Positions 45,315 to 55,018 of a stretch of 64,000 nucleotides of DNA are shown piece after piece. Numbering within the stretch: the stretch's first letter is position 1; the number at the start of each line of letters is the position of its first letter. Below the pieces are notes generated by a model. The model saw only the letters and a list, made by a program, of their open reading frames with translations. It had not been told where the DNA came from and ran no database searches. The stretch is from Hymenobacter actinosclerus. Its GTDB lineage: Bacteria; Bacteroidota; Bacteroidia; Cytophagales; Hymenobacteraceae. Location of the stretch: contig NZ_FOHS01000005.1 in assembly GCF_900111515.1 (NCBI RefSeq), positions 168,256-232,255 of the forward strand. Direction: 5' to 3'. A program made the translations under genes and the position numbers.

Positions 45315-48300
45315 ATGAGCACCAAGTTCTTTACCAACTCCAATGGGAATACCCTCCTCTCGAAGTTCGAGGGTGTGTTCCAATACACCACAGTACATGC
45401 GTTTGATGCTCTTGTAGGATACTTCCGTGCTTCGGGATACTTCCGTTTACAAGAGTGGTTGACCAAGGTGCCAGAGATTCGAATATTGGTTGGTATCAAT
45501 GTTGACCCTTTAATTCAGCATGCGCATCAGCAAGGGCTTCAGTTTATTGGTCGTAGCGATGAAGCGCGTAAAGCAGCACTAAAAACCTTCGCCGACGATA
45601 TCCAGAAAGCTGAATATAGTAAGCAGGTGGAGGATGGAATTATATGGTTTGTAGACCGGGTAGCGTCAGGGCAAATCAAGGTGAAAGCTCACCCAAGCCA
45701 GCGGTTGCATTCCAAGATTTACATCTTCCGTCCCGAGGTGTTCAACAAGCACAATTCGGGGTCAGTCATTACGGGGTCGAGCAACTTGAGTGCCTCTGGC
45801 TTAGAGCATAACTTCGAGTTCAATGTCGAGTTGAAGGATTACGACGATGTTGCATTCGCAACATCCACCTTCGAAGAGCTTTGGCAACAATCCATTGATA
45901 TTCTTCCGGCAGACATCGCAACCACAGTCCGCAAGAAAACATACCTCGGCGACCCGGACACACCATTGACGCCCTACGAATTGTTCATCAAACTGCTAAT
46001 GCAGTATTTCGGCAAGGCTGTAGATTATGACCCTAGCTCAGCATCAGACCTCCCGACCGGCTTCAAGCGGTTAAAGTATCAAGTGGACGCGGTGAACGAT
46101 GGCTACCGAAAAATGATGAAGCACTATGGCTTCTTCCTCGCGGACGTAGTCGGACTTGGGAAAACCATCGTGGGTACCCTGATAGCGCGGCGTTATCTGG
46201 TGCACCTGCGCACGACGGAATACATTGGGCGAGCCCTCATCATTACGCCGCCCGCGTTGGAAACCAACTGGAAGGAGGCAATCAAGAAGTTCAGCCTCGC
46301 GCACATTGGTCACTATGATGTGATAACGAATGGAAGCCTTCATAAGCTCCCGCACGCTGCAGAGGACTACGACTTAATTATTGTAGATGAAGCACACAAG
46401 TTTCGCAATGACACGGCAGAAATGTACGGTGACCTGCAACGGCTGTGTAAGACCCCTACCCGCCGAGTGCTGCCAAACGGGCAGAAAGACCGTAAGCGAG
46501 TAATCTTAATCTCAGCGACGCCGCTCAACAATCGTCCGCAGGATATTGCTAACCAAGTATATCTATTTCAGGATGCTAAGGACTCCACTTTGGAGGTTGC
46601 CAATTTGCAGCATTTCTTCCGCCAGCACATCGACGCGTACGACAAGCTAAAAAAGCAAAAAAGCACTTCAATAGTGCGCTCAGAAGTCAAGCGCATCTAC
46701 GCCGACATTCGCGACAAGGTGTTGGAGCCCATTATTGTACGCCGCACTCGTACTGACCTGAAAGTTCATGAACTTTACAAACAGGATTTAGAGGAGCAGG
46801 GTATTCGGTTTCCCCACGTTGGCAAGCCCGATAAAATTCTCTACCAGTTGCCCCCAGCATTGGAGCAACTGTTTGACGAGACCATGCACGCTTTGACGCG
46901 TGAGCTTACCTATAATCGCTACCGAGCGATTCAACACCTGACTGAACCCAAAAAGAGTAAGTACCGCTACGCCGACAGGATTTCGCTATCCTTGGCGCAG
47001 ATAATGCGGGTGTTGCTGGTGAAGCGCATTGACAGTAGCTTTCATGCATTCCGCATTTCGTTGCGGCGCTTCTGCGATGCGACCGGCGCAATGGTCAAGA
47101 TGTTCGAACAAGGTAAAATTTACATCGCTCCGAAGCTGTCGATAACGGAATATGTAATGGCAGGTCAGGAGGATGAACTTGAAGCCCTTATGCTCGACCT
47201 GCAACTCACGGACCCAAGCATTGAGATTTGTACCCCAGACGAATTCTTGCCCAAATTTTTGGAAGGGCTAAAAGCTGACCTTATTATCCTTGAAAGGTTG
47301 ATGCAGGGATGGGATGCAGTAGACAGCCAAGACCCCAAGCTAGACGAGTTCCTTCAGCGGCTGGAACCCGAATTGTTCGACCCAGCACGCAATTACAAGC
47401 AGAAGCTGGTCATTTTTTCCGAAGCCAAAGACACGACGAGTTACTTGCATCAAGAGCTGGCAAAGCATTCCAAACGACGCGTATTGGTGGTGGACAGTAC
47501 GAACCGGGCAGCAATGATGCCGGTGGTGCGTGAGAACTTTGACGCCAATTTCACGGGCGTTAAGAAGGATGACTACGACATCATCATCGCTACGGAGGTG
47601 CTCGCGGAGGGCATCAACCTACACCGCTCGAATGTCATCCTCAACTATGATACCCCTTGGAACTCTACGCGGTTGATGCAGCGCATTGGGCGCGTCAATA
47701 GAATCGGCTCCGAAGCCCCACAAGTCTTTGTATTTAACTTCTTCCCGACAGCGCAAGTCAACTCTAACATTGAGTTGGAACACAAAGCATTCATGAAGCT
47801 ACAAGCGTTCCACGAAGCGTTGGGCGAGGACAGTGAAGTGTATTCGCCCGACGAGGAAACCGGGACGTTCGGGCTCTTCGACAAGAAACTAGAAGACGAA
47901 CGCGACAAACGGTTAGATTACCTCATGCTCCTGCGAAAGCTACGGGACGAGGACCCTGAGTTGTTTCGGCGCATTCGTTCTTTACCCCTGCGTGCCCGCA
48001 CAGCCCGTAAAGGGCTGCCTTCCCCAGACCCGGGTACCACGCTGACGTATCTTAGAAACGCGCATCGCGACATTTTTTATGCTAGCCACCCTGATGGGGC
48101 GTTGGAAGAGATGTCCTTTTTAGAGGCGGTAACGAAGTTCGAGGCATTGCCGGATGAGCCTGCTTTTGGACTGCCAGAGCACCATCATGGGCAAGTGAGA
48201 GCCGCTACCACCGAGTTCTCCCGCCAAGTGCAGCGGGAGGCGTCGCGTCCGCAGGCAGTGACAACCAAGTTGCCTCCACAGGAAAAGCGCGCACTTGCCT

Positions 48301-48614
48301 TTTTGGATGCGTGCCTAAGCTTACCCTTTCTTGATGCGGGGGAACAGCAGCTGTTGCGTGCCGCCAAGGGTGCAATTGTGCGTGGGCAATATGTTGGATT
48401 GCAGCGCGACATCAATAAGCTGCACCAAAGCCATAAGACGACCAGACTAGTACCAACAGCCCTGATACATGCTTTACTAGCTATTCTTGGTAAGTATGCG
48501 CTGTCTACGGACGCAGTGGCGGCAACTAACCCGCACCATAAGGAAACCGAAGATGTATTACCGGATATCGATACTGAGCCTGATATCATTATTTCGGAAT
48601 CCTTCATCGCGTAA
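45315..48614 (+). CDS. PLD-nuclease/SNF2-type helicase fusion
   Basis: This 1099-residue protein opens with a phospholipase D-type nuclease domain (about 20-200): LHSKIYIF gives the HxK pair (His132, Lys134), followed by GSSNLSASGLEHNFEF. A superfamily 2 SNF2-like motor follows (about 260-870): Walker A DVVGLGKT (Lys283), DEAH at 358-361, ISATPLNNRPQDIANQV, EVLAEGINLHRSNVILNYD and RLMQRIGRVNRIGS. The C-terminal ~200 residues are unassigned. PLD nucleases of this kind cut DNA as dimers. The adjacent adenine methylase gene starts 95 bases downstream on the same strand, so this looks like the cutting/translocating part of a two-gene restriction system. Confidence 0.88.
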   Translation: MSTKFFTNSNGNTLLSKFEGVFQYTTVHAFDALVGYFRASGYFRLQEWLTKVPEIRILVGINVDPLIQHAHQQGLQFIGRSDEARKAALKTFADDIQKAEYSKQVEDGIIWFVDRVASGQIKVKAHPSQRLHSKIYIFRPEVFNKHNSGSVITGSSNLSASGLEHNFEFNVELKDYDDVAFATSTFEELWQQSIDILPADIATTVRKKTYLGDPDTPLTPYELFIKLLMQYFGKAVDYDPSSASDLPTGFKRLKYQVDAVNDGYRKMMKHYGFFLADVVGLGKTIVGTLIARRYLVHLRTTEYIGRALIITPPALETNWKEAIKKFSLAHIGHYDVITNGSLHKLPHAAEDYDLIIVDEAHKFRNDTAEMYGDLQRLCKTPTRRVLPNGQKDRKRVILISATPLNNRPQDIANQVYLFQDAKDSTLEVANLQHFFRQHIDAYDKLKKQKSTSIVRSEVKRIYADIRDKVLEPIIVRRTRTDLKVHELYKQDLEEQGIRFPHVGKPDKILYQLPPALEQLFDETMHALTRELTYNRYRAIQHLTEPKKSKYRYADRISLSLAQIMRVLLVKRIDSSFHAFRISLRRFCDATGAMVKMFEQGKIYIAPKLSITEYVMAGQEDELEALMLDLQLTDPSIEICTPDEFLPKFLEGLKADLIILERLMQGWDAVDSQDPKLDEFLQRLEPELFDPARNYKQKLVIFSEAKDTTSYLHQELAKHSKRRVLVVDSTNRAAMMPVVRENFDANFTGVKKDDYDIIIATEVLAEGINLHRSNVILNYDTPWNSTRLMQRIGRVNRIGSEAPQVFVFNFFPTAQVNSNIELEHKAFMKLQAFHEALGEDSEVYSPDEETGTFGLFDKKLEDERDKRLDYLMLLRKLRDEDPELFRRIRSLPLRARTARKGLPSPDPGTTLTYLRNAHRDIFYASHPDGALEEMSFLEAVTKFEALPDEPAFGLPEHHHGQVRAATTEFSRQVQREASRPQAVTTKLPPQEKRALAFLDACLSLPFLDAGEQQLLRAAKGAIVRGQYVGLQRDINKLHQSHKTTRLVPTALIHALLAILGKYALSTDAVAATNPHHKETEDVLPDIDTEPDIIISESFIA

Positions 48615-48708
48615 CCCATTGACTTCGCCTTTTTTGCGAGCATTCATTAAGGAACAATGCTGAAAGCTTGCTCTTTATGAACTTCTGAAAGAACCCCAAA
48701 TCTCGTTA

Positions 48709-51700
48709 TTGAATATGACTACCGTAGAATTAAAAGAGCAGCTTCGCCAACCTTTTACTTCAAAAACTTGGCAAGATGAATTGCTGCCCTACGTATTCGG
48801 GCGCGAGCAAGTGCGTTGGTTCCCAGTAGCAATTGAATTGGGTGTAGAGGCTCATTACAGCGACCGGGTAGCTGCCAAGCGCCAATTGGGTGTAGTACAA
48901 CTAGGTGGGTCAAACCTCTTCGGTGAAGCTACGCGATTAGCTATAGTAGAGGTAGAGTTACAACCCGGTGTTATGAACATTGCTCGTAACCGCGTCGGAC
49001 TGCGCGGACTCACCTTCGGGCTTATCGATGGGGAGCAAGCCAATGGGGTGCTGGCTTTCTATCACGACCCCGAGCAGCCAAATTATCGTTTCAGCTTTCT
49101 AACACGACAAAGTGCTTTTGATGATGCTACTGGGGATGTGATATCTACAACTACTCATCCGAAGCGCTTTACTTATGTGCTCGGAAAGCAAGAGGCGTGT
49201 ACGACAGCCGCTAAGCGCCTAGAATGGCTATCTCTACAGAAACCAACTGCCACGTTAGAGCACGTTCGAGAGGCATTTTCAGTCGAAAAACTGAATAAGG
49301 AGTTCTTTGGGAAATACAAGGAGTATTATGAAAGATTTTGGCAATTTCTAGCTCAAAATCATCGGGAAGTATTCTTGCCGGGTGTAGCGGTACCCGATAA
49401 ATCAGCAGAAAAATTAAAACAGGAAAAGCCAATACGAGACTTTACAAAGAAGCTTCTAGGACGGCTAGTATTCCTCCACTTTTTGCAGAGAAAGGGCTGG
49501 TTAGGTTGTCCTAATGCAGCATCGAAGTGGGAGGGTGGAGACCAAACATTCTTACTTTCCTTATTTGAGCGATATCCCGATAAAGAACACTTCCATAGCC
49601 AAGCGCTGACCGAATTATTCTTTCGAACGTTAAATAATCCAAATAGGGAAAACTTCCGCTTTCAAGTTGGGGGAATGCGTCAGGCTTGCAAGGTACCCTA
49701 CCTGAATGGTGGTTTATTCGATAATGATGAGCCGGCTGCTGCTAACCTTGATTTTCCGGCGAAGTATTTCGCTGAGCTGCTCGACTTCTTCGCCCAATAC
49801 AATTTTACTATCGATGAGAATCGCCCTGACGACCATGAGGTAGGAATCGACCCAGAAATGTTAGGGCATATCTTCGAAAATCTACTCGAAGAGAACAGGG
49901 AGAAGAACGGTGCCTTTTATACACCGCGTGAAATCGTTCAGTATATGTGTCAGGAATCCTTGGTGGAGTACCTCTGTACGCATCTTGGACCTGAAGGGGT
50001 AACGCGAACTGACGTTGCTGCATTAGTACGTCAGCAGAAAGTGGAAGACAAAATCCGCACGTATGCCGGCAGGACAGACAAACTTTTGCGAGACGTTACG
50101 ATTTGTGACCCTGCAATCGGTTCAGGCGCCTTTCCAATGGGAATGCTCCACGAGATTTTTACAGCACGTAGGTATCTCTACCCGCATCTCAACACTAGCG
50201 CTGCTTTTGACCCTGTAGCAGTCAAGAAGCATATTATTCAGCACACTATTCATGGGGTAGACCTCGACAAAGGGGCTGTAGACATTGCTCGCTTGCGCTT
50301 TTGGTTAGCGTTGGTGGTTGATGAAGAACAGCCACACCCGTTGCCGAATCTTGATTACAAAATCATGCAGGGCAACTCTTTACTCGAATCTTTCGATGGT
50401 ATTAAGCTGGACCATCTAAAGCCAGATAGTCAGGACGAATCGCCCGTGCAAGGGCAGCAGATGGGGTTGTTTCAGCCCATCGGAGAAAAGGAACAACTTC
50501 AGCGAGTTGCCCTCGAAAATTTGCTGAAGGATTATTTCTTAGTGGGAGATGCTCCACGCAAGCGCCAGTTACGCAAGCAAATTGAGCTTCTTGTTCATGA
50601 GCACTTGCACTACAATGTCGAATTACAGCTTAATGACGCGAGAAAGGAGCTGAACGAGGTAGAAGGAAAGCTTGCTGGTGTGCGTTTCGATAACAACGAT
50701 TCAGGAGCACAGCGTACCAAAAAGGAGACTGCTCGTGCTCGCCAGACAAGAGCCATTGAGAAGGCTCAAATAACAGTGGCTCGTCTTAAGGAAACTGAGC
50801 AACGACTCGATAAGCTGCAAGACAGTGCTGAGCGCCCATATTTCTTGTGGCACTTATACTTTCATGAAGTCTTCGAACGTGGAGGCTTTGATGTAGTTAT
50901 TGGTAATCCACCTTACATCCAGCTTTCCAAGCTAAAGGAAGCGGCTCCTTTCTATGCATCTCAAGGTTATAAGACTTTTGAGCGTACTGGAGACATTTAT
51001 TGTCTCTTTTACGAGCTAGCACGGACATACTTACGTCCCGGCGGTATACTAGCTTATATAACATCAAATTCTTGGCTGCAAACTCAATATGGGAAGTCAT
51101 TGCGCCAACTATTGACTCACGACACCGACCCCGTTGCGCTCTTGAACTTTGCTGATACCCAGCTATTCGATAGTGCAACGGTAGAAACTAACATCTTACT
51201 CGCAAGACACGCTCCTTGTCAGTTTTCATTGCGCGCAGTAACTATTGACAAAGAGTATAAGGTTGGGTCATCGCTAGCACAATATGTTGAAACCAACAGT
51301 TTCGTTCTTACAGAGCTATCCGAGGAGGGATGGTCTGTGAGCAATGCTTCTGCCGAGCGAATCAAGAAGCATATGGAATGTAATGGTACCAAGATTGCTG
51401 ACTTGCCTTTGAAAATATACCGAGGAGTGACTACTGGTTATAATCTTGCGTTCGTAATTGATAACACCACCCGGCAACGGCTCATACAAGCTGACCCTAA
51501 GACAGCAGGAGTCTTCAAACCTACGCTTAGAGGGCGTGACCTAAAACGTTACAGTTACACACAAAACGGATATTGGCTAATAAATACTCACAATGGAGTG
51601 AAAAGGGATGGTATCCCAGCTGTTATGGTGGAAAGAGATTATCCACCACTTTTTGAATACTTTTCAGCATTTCCTGATACTATTAAAACAAGATTTGATA

Positions 51701-52224
51701 AAGGAAATCATTGGACTAACCTTAGGAATTGTGCTTTCTTATCTGAATTTGAAAAACCTAAAATTATCTGGGGTGAATTGTCCGATAGCGCTAAATTTAC
51801 TTATGACGATAGTGCTCATTATATTGAAGCAACTCTATTCATGATGCTAGGAAAGTCGTTGAAATACACATTGGCGGTGCTAAACTCTATTGCTGGTGGC
51901 TGGTACTTCGAACGCGTAACGACTACTTCAGGTATGGGGACTACTCGATGGAAGAAATATAAAATTGAACAACTACCTCTGCCGATTGTGAGCACAAAGA
52001 AGGAAGCAAGGATTGAGTCTATAGTCAATGCCGTTTTATCAGGCAAACGAGATAATATGGATACTAGCGAGCTCGAAGCTGAGATTGATGCTTTGATTTT
52101 CTCTGCTTATAAATTAGGCGAAGATGATATAGCGCTAATTATGAGCGAGTCAAATATTGATTATGAAACACAGAAGCGAGTGTTTGCATATTTCAACCAA
52201 ATAGCCAAATCAATCGCTTTGTAA
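48709..52224 (+). CDS. Large Eco57I/TaqI-type N6-adenine methylase with specificity domain
   Basis: This 1171-residue protein has an N-terminal domain of unknown role (1-230), a helical region, and methylase motif I at DPAIGSGAFPMGML (Asp467). A coiled-coil insert follows (about 605-700, KKETARARQTRAIEKAQITV), then catalytic motif IV NPPY at 733-736 in VVIGNPPYIQLSKLK. A TaqI-like C-terminal recognition part comes last (LRGRDLKRYSYTQNGYWLIN; KYKIEQLPLPIV near 1085). It would methylate adenine at host sites. No intact nuclease motif was seen in its N-terminus, unlike type IIG enzymes; the nuclease is probably supplied by the upstream PLD-helicase. Followed by a strong hairpin. Confidence 0.9.
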   Translation: MNMTTVELKEQLRQPFTSKTWQDELLPYVFGREQVRWFPVAIELGVEAHYSDRVAAKRQLGVVQLGGSNLFGEATRLAIVEVELQPGVMNIARNRVGLRGLTFGLIDGEQANGVLAFYHDPEQPNYRFSFLTRQSAFDDATGDVISTTTHPKRFTYVLGKQEACTTAAKRLEWLSLQKPTATLEHVREAFSVEKLNKEFFGKYKEYYERFWQFLAQNHREVFLPGVAVPDKSAEKLKQEKPIRDFTKKLLGRLVFLHFLQRKGWLGCPNAASKWEGGDQTFLLSLFERYPDKEHFHSQALTELFFRTLNNPNRENFRFQVGGMRQACKVPYLNGGLFDNDEPAAANLDFPAKYFAELLDFFAQYNFTIDENRPDDHEVGIDPEMLGHIFENLLEENREKNGAFYTPREIVQYMCQESLVEYLCTHLGPEGVTRTDVAALVRQQKVEDKIRTYAGRTDKLLRDVTICDPAIGSGAFPMGMLHEIFTARRYLYPHLNTSAAFDPVAVKKHIIQHTIHGVDLDKGAVDIARLRFWLALVVDEEQPHPLPNLDYKIMQGNSLLESFDGIKLDHLKPDSQDESPVQGQQMGLFQPIGEKEQLQRVALENLLKDYFLVGDAPRKRQLRKQIELLVHEHLHYNVELQLNDARKELNEVEGKLAGVRFDNNDSGAQRTKKETARARQTRAIEKAQITVARLKETEQRLDKLQDSAERPYFLWHLYFHEVFERGGFDVVIGNPPYIQLSKLKEAAPFYASQGYKTFERTGDIYCLFYELARTYLRPGGILAYITSNSWLQTQYGKSLRQLLTHDTDPVALLNFADTQLFDSATVETNILLARHAPCQFSLRAVTIDKEYKVGSSLAQYVETNSFVLTELSEEGWSVSNASAERIKKHMECNGTKIADLPLKIYRGVTTGYNLAFVIDNTTRQRLIQADPKTAGVFKPTLRGRDLKRYSYTQNGYWLINTHNGVKRDGIPAVMVERDYPPLFEYFSAFPDTIKTRFDKGNHWTNLRNCAFLSEFEKPKIIWGELSDSAKFTYDDSAHYIEATLFMMLGKSLKYTLAVLNSIAGGWYFERVTTTSGMGTTRWKKYKIEQLPLPIVSTKKEARIESIVNAVLSGKRDNMDTSELEAEIDALIFSAYKLGEDDIALIMSESNIDYETQKRVFAYFNQIAKSIAL

Positions 52225-52229
52225 AAAAA

Positions 52230-52266
52230 CAATTCACTGTATATCAATGCAATATACAGTGAATTG
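52230..52266 (+). terminator. Terminator-like hairpin after the methylase
   Basis: CAATTCACTGTATAT and ATATACAGTGAATTG pair over 15 bases around a short loop, directly after the stop codon and an A-run, with GTTTC behind it. Confidence 0.75.
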
Positions 52267-52377
52267 TTTCAAAATTTAGTCTTAAGTAATAAGCTAAAAC
52301 CTTAATGATAATGCTTTTAAACTGCTTGTAATCTCATTTATCTCTAACAGTCCAATATTTAAAATTGTCAGGATTTC

Positions 52378-52562
52378 TTATGCATCACTCGGCTGTAACT
52401 TGTATTCAAGCATGACTAATGCGTCGATTTTATTTTCTTCATTGATAGTGCTTATGCCTTGACTTTTTTTGAATAATACAGCATCCATTAATTCGGTTAT
52501 TTCAACTTCTAACTCAGGTTCTATCTCTGGCACTGGCAGTTGTTCAATCTTATATAGCATTT
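52378..52562 (-). pseudogene. C-terminal remnant of a second adenine methylase
   Basis: The minus-strand frame contains LYKIEQLPVPEIEPELEVEI and TELMDAVLFKKSQG, ending in a helix (NKIDALVMLEYKL). This is the same kind of tail as the intact methylase on the plus strand (KYKIEQLPLPI ... EIDALIFSAYKL). Upstream the frame runs straight into the palindromic element at 52553-52710, so the body of the gene is missing. It converges on the intact methylase. Confidence 0.72.
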
Positions 52563-52710
52563 TCGAGAACAGTGAATCCTCCCTGCTGTAGAGACGCAAC
52601 ATATTGCGTCTCATTGTTGAACGACCGTACTGTACAAACAACATCAGCAACGACGAGACGCAATATGTTGCGTCTCTACAGCAGGGCGTATCGTTCGCGA
52701 AACTGCTATA
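52553..52710. mobile_element. MITE-like palindrome, copy B, at the edge of the methylase remnant
   Basis: The ends TATAGCATTTTCGAGAAC and (reverse complement) TATAGCAGTTTCGCGAACGA are imperfect inverted repeats; inside lie GTAGAGACGCAACATATTGC arms. The element is 158 bp with no gene. It sits exactly where the methylase remnant stops matching its family, and it supplies the stop codon of the neighbouring 97-residue frame. Confidence 0.78.
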
Positions 52711-52999
52711 GGAGACCATCCTCATCTACGAGTGTGAGTAGTTCGTCTAAGGAATAACCACTGTGATACTTTTTTAAGCGACTTAAATAACTACTTAGAG
52801 TATCAACCGTTCCTTCGTTTGCGAGAATGGGGTCTTCCTTCAACTCCTGTTTGGTATAGAGCAGAAGGTTTTTCGCGCTTCCATCCAATGTTGCACCAAG
52901 ACCTTGGTAGACTCTTAAGTCTTCAATCAGCTCTTTCCATGTGCTCAAATCCGACATGAGCCAGCCAGTGTCACTGTTTTTCGACATTTTATTCGTCAT
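52706..52999 (-). CDS. Hypothetical protein (97 aa), end reshaped by palindromic element
   Basis: Not recognised. Helical acidic protein (DLSTWKELIEDLRVYQGLGA; SYLSRLKKYHSGYSLDELLT). The stop codon TAG lies inside the terminal TATAGC of the palindromic element, so the original C-terminus may have been longer. It lies 27 bases downstream of the PolA-like gene on the same strand. Confidence 0.6.
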   Translation of the reverse strand: MTNKMSKNSDTGWLMSDLSTWKELIEDLRVYQGLGATLDGSAKNLLLYTKQELKEDPILANEGTVDTLSSYLSRLKKYHSGYSLDELLTLVDEDGLL

Positions 53000-53026
53000 A
53001 TTTTTTTGTTTCTATTCCGTGTGGTT

Positions 53027-54721
53027 CTAGTATTCTAATTCCAGCTCGCTGACGCTGGCTTCATGGCGTTCCAACTTTGCCAGTATCCATGCTATTTGCT
53101 CGTCGTCACTGCGCGGCACTGGCGCGGGTGCTGGTTGCGCTATGGGTTCTGCTGGCGGCTCGTTATGCTCGTCATCAATGCCCGCGAAAAGCGCCTTAAT
53201 GTGCTCCAAAGCGGCATCCATGCCGCTTGGTCTTGCCGGGGACGCTGGTTCCCCTTCAACCTCTTCCTCCACCAATGCCGCCAGCTTGGCAACAGGCTCC
53301 GGCGTATTCATCGACTGCGTTTCCACCTCATCCAGCCAGTCGGGCGCTACCGGCATCGTTATAGCTGGTACAACCACCCCAGAGGGAGCAACTGCTTCCG
53401 CTACCGAAAAGGGCGGCTTCTCCTTCACGTGCGCCTTTACCCCGTACTGCGCGAATACTTCCAACAGGACCTCTTTCACCCGCCCGCGCACGTCCTCGGT
53501 GCAGTAGAAGGCATCGTGAACAGTATAGAACTCCGTCACCGCTTCGCTCATCAGGCGGGTGGCAATCCCTTCCAGCATAATTTCCGATTCCAGCGCCGAC
53601 AACGCGACGGGGAACTGCTTGTAGGCATCCTTGTCCGGTCCCAATTTTTGTTGAGTGATAAAGGCAGAAACAGTTGGAAAGCCTTTCTCGGTGTCGGCGA
53701 ACATGGTTCGCCACTGGTACCGCTTCCGCTCGCTGCTGTAGAAAATCTTGGCAAAAAACTCTTGTTTAAAGGCTTCACGCTGCATCGACTGCGCCCCCAC
53801 TAGTTCCTGAACGTACGCGTAAAATCTGCCGGTTTCGCATAGCTCGATATAGTGTGCCACATCGCGTGGCAACTCTTCACCATAATGTCTTTTGAGCAGG
53901 ATAGCGAGCATCAGGCACTGCGACGAGCTGATGTCTACCTCCACCGATTTCTTGCCCGCTATAGTCACGAAATCGCGAATGGCGGCAGGAGTGGAGTGCA
54001 GGATAGTAAAGAAGCGTTTTGTCTTATTCTCGTCGGAGCTGGCGCACCAAATGCGCTTTTCCAGCTTGGTAATTTTATCGACATAGCTCGCATACACGCG
54101 GCGGTTCACGAACCGGTTCTTATGCAACACATAGTCTACGCGCTTGTCGCGCAGTGTTTTCCGCGTATCCAGTGCGTTTTTGGCGTAAGCTCGGGCTCCT
54201 GCGGCGTCGAAATCAAGGATGGATAAATTGTCAAGGAGACGCTTGTAAATGCCTGTCAGCACCTTGTATTCCACTACTTCCCCATCTGGACCGGGTAGTA
54301 TGTCGTCGGAAATCCATTCACCGTAGCCATCCACCAGCGCCGAATCATGCACTTTTAGCCGCACGCGTGTCGAGTATTTCTCCTTCTCTTTTGTGTTCGT
54401 GTACTCACGGATAAGCACGTCCCACTTGGTCAGGTCATCCAATATGACCTTGGAAGCTCGTTGGGAACAGCCGTTTACCTTCATCTTGCCTAACTTTTCA
54501 TCTAGGCGGGATACGTTCACTATTACGAATACATTTTTGCCTCGTAACTCTGTTCGTTCGAGCACGTGCGTGAACACATAATGGTATTCCCAAAGGTGAT
54601 TTTTTATCTGGGTTCGTGAATACCCATTCTTTTTCATCAGCTCCTGAAAACTTTTCGCATTTGAGATATATAACATGGAATGTGATTTTTTTGAATGGGA
54701 CGAGCTATGAACTCGTTCCAT
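53027..54721 (-). CDS. Protein with family-A polymerase-like palm motifs (putative replication protein)
   Basis: This 564-residue protein is not a standard annotated family, but three motifs in order resemble family-A polymerases. Motif A is KSVEVDISSSQCLMLAILL (Asp263). Motif B/O-helix is MQREAFKQEFFAKIFYSS (Arg315, Lys319, Tyr328). Motif C is FYTVHDAFYCTED (His402, Asp403), preceded by a helix (ALSALESEIMLEGIATRLM) as in PolA. There is no exonuclease domain, and the last ~120 residues are Pro/Glu-rich. An alternative start at Met16 (54676, after an A-rich leader) is equally plausible. Together with the small DNA-binding gene and repeat array upstream it looks like the replication module of a plasmid or phage. 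Function is inference. Confidence 0.6.
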   Translation of the reverse strand: MERVHSSSHSKKSHSMLYISNAKSFQELMKKNGYSRTQIKNHLWEYHYVFTHVLERTELRGKNVFVIVNVSRLDEKLGKMKVNGCSQRASKVILDDLTKWDVLIREYTNTKEKEKYSTRVRLKVHDSALVDGYGEWISDDILPGPDGEVVEYKVLTGIYKRLLDNLSILDFDAAGARAYAKNALDTRKTLRDKRVDYVLHKNRFVNRRVYASYVDKITKLEKRIWCASSDENKTKRFFTILHSTPAAIRDFVTIAGKKSVEVDISSSQCLMLAILLKRHYGEELPRDVAHYIELCETGRFYAYVQELVGAQSMQREAFKQEFFAKIFYSSERKRYQWRTMFADTEKGFPTVSAFITQQKLGPDKDAYKQFPVALSALESEIMLEGIATRLMSEAVTEFYTVHDAFYCTEDVRGRVKEVLLEVFAQYGVKAHVKEKPPFSVAEAVAPSGVVVPAITMPVAPDWLDEVETQSMNTPEPVAKLAALVEEEVEGEPASPARPSGMDAALEHIKALFAGIDDEHNEPPAEPIAQPAPAPVPRSDDEQIAWILAKLERHEASVSELELEY

Positions 54722-54728
54722 TTTTTAT

Positions 54729-54923
54729 TTAACGCGCCGCGTGGGCGTCGAGCAGGTGTTCTACTTGTGCCTTGTGGAAATAATGTTTATTCGTCTCCTG
54801 TATACGCTTTACCTCCTTGGCATTCTCCAAGATGTATTGTATCGTAGTGCTGGGAAGCTGGTATTTGGCTTGCAAGCGGCGGCGAGTGGTGTACTCCTCA
54901 CCCTCGTGGAAGAATTGAATCAT
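54729..54923 (-). CDS. Small winged-helix/excisionase-like DNA-binding protein (64 aa)
   Basis: The sequence EEYTTRRRLQAKYQLPSTTI followed by QYILENAKEVKRIQETNKHY resembles a MerR/excisionase-type winged helix: a turn-rich N-terminus, a recognition helix, and the NKHYFHKAQVEHLL wing-helix end. It lies 7 bases upstream of the PolA-like gene on the same strand and just downstream of the repeat array, so it may bind those repeats. That role is inferred. Confidence 0.6.
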   Translation of the reverse strand: MIQFFHEGEEYTTRRRLQAKYQLPSTTIQYILENAKEVKRIQETNKHYFHKAQVEHLLDAHAAR

Positions 54924-55018
54924 ATATGTTTTGTTTTTTTGTTACGTACGTTCAACACTATATAGGAATGCCGAGTACCCCGTTTCGAGGGTTGTAGTCC
55001 TTTTCTGGAAAAAGTTTT

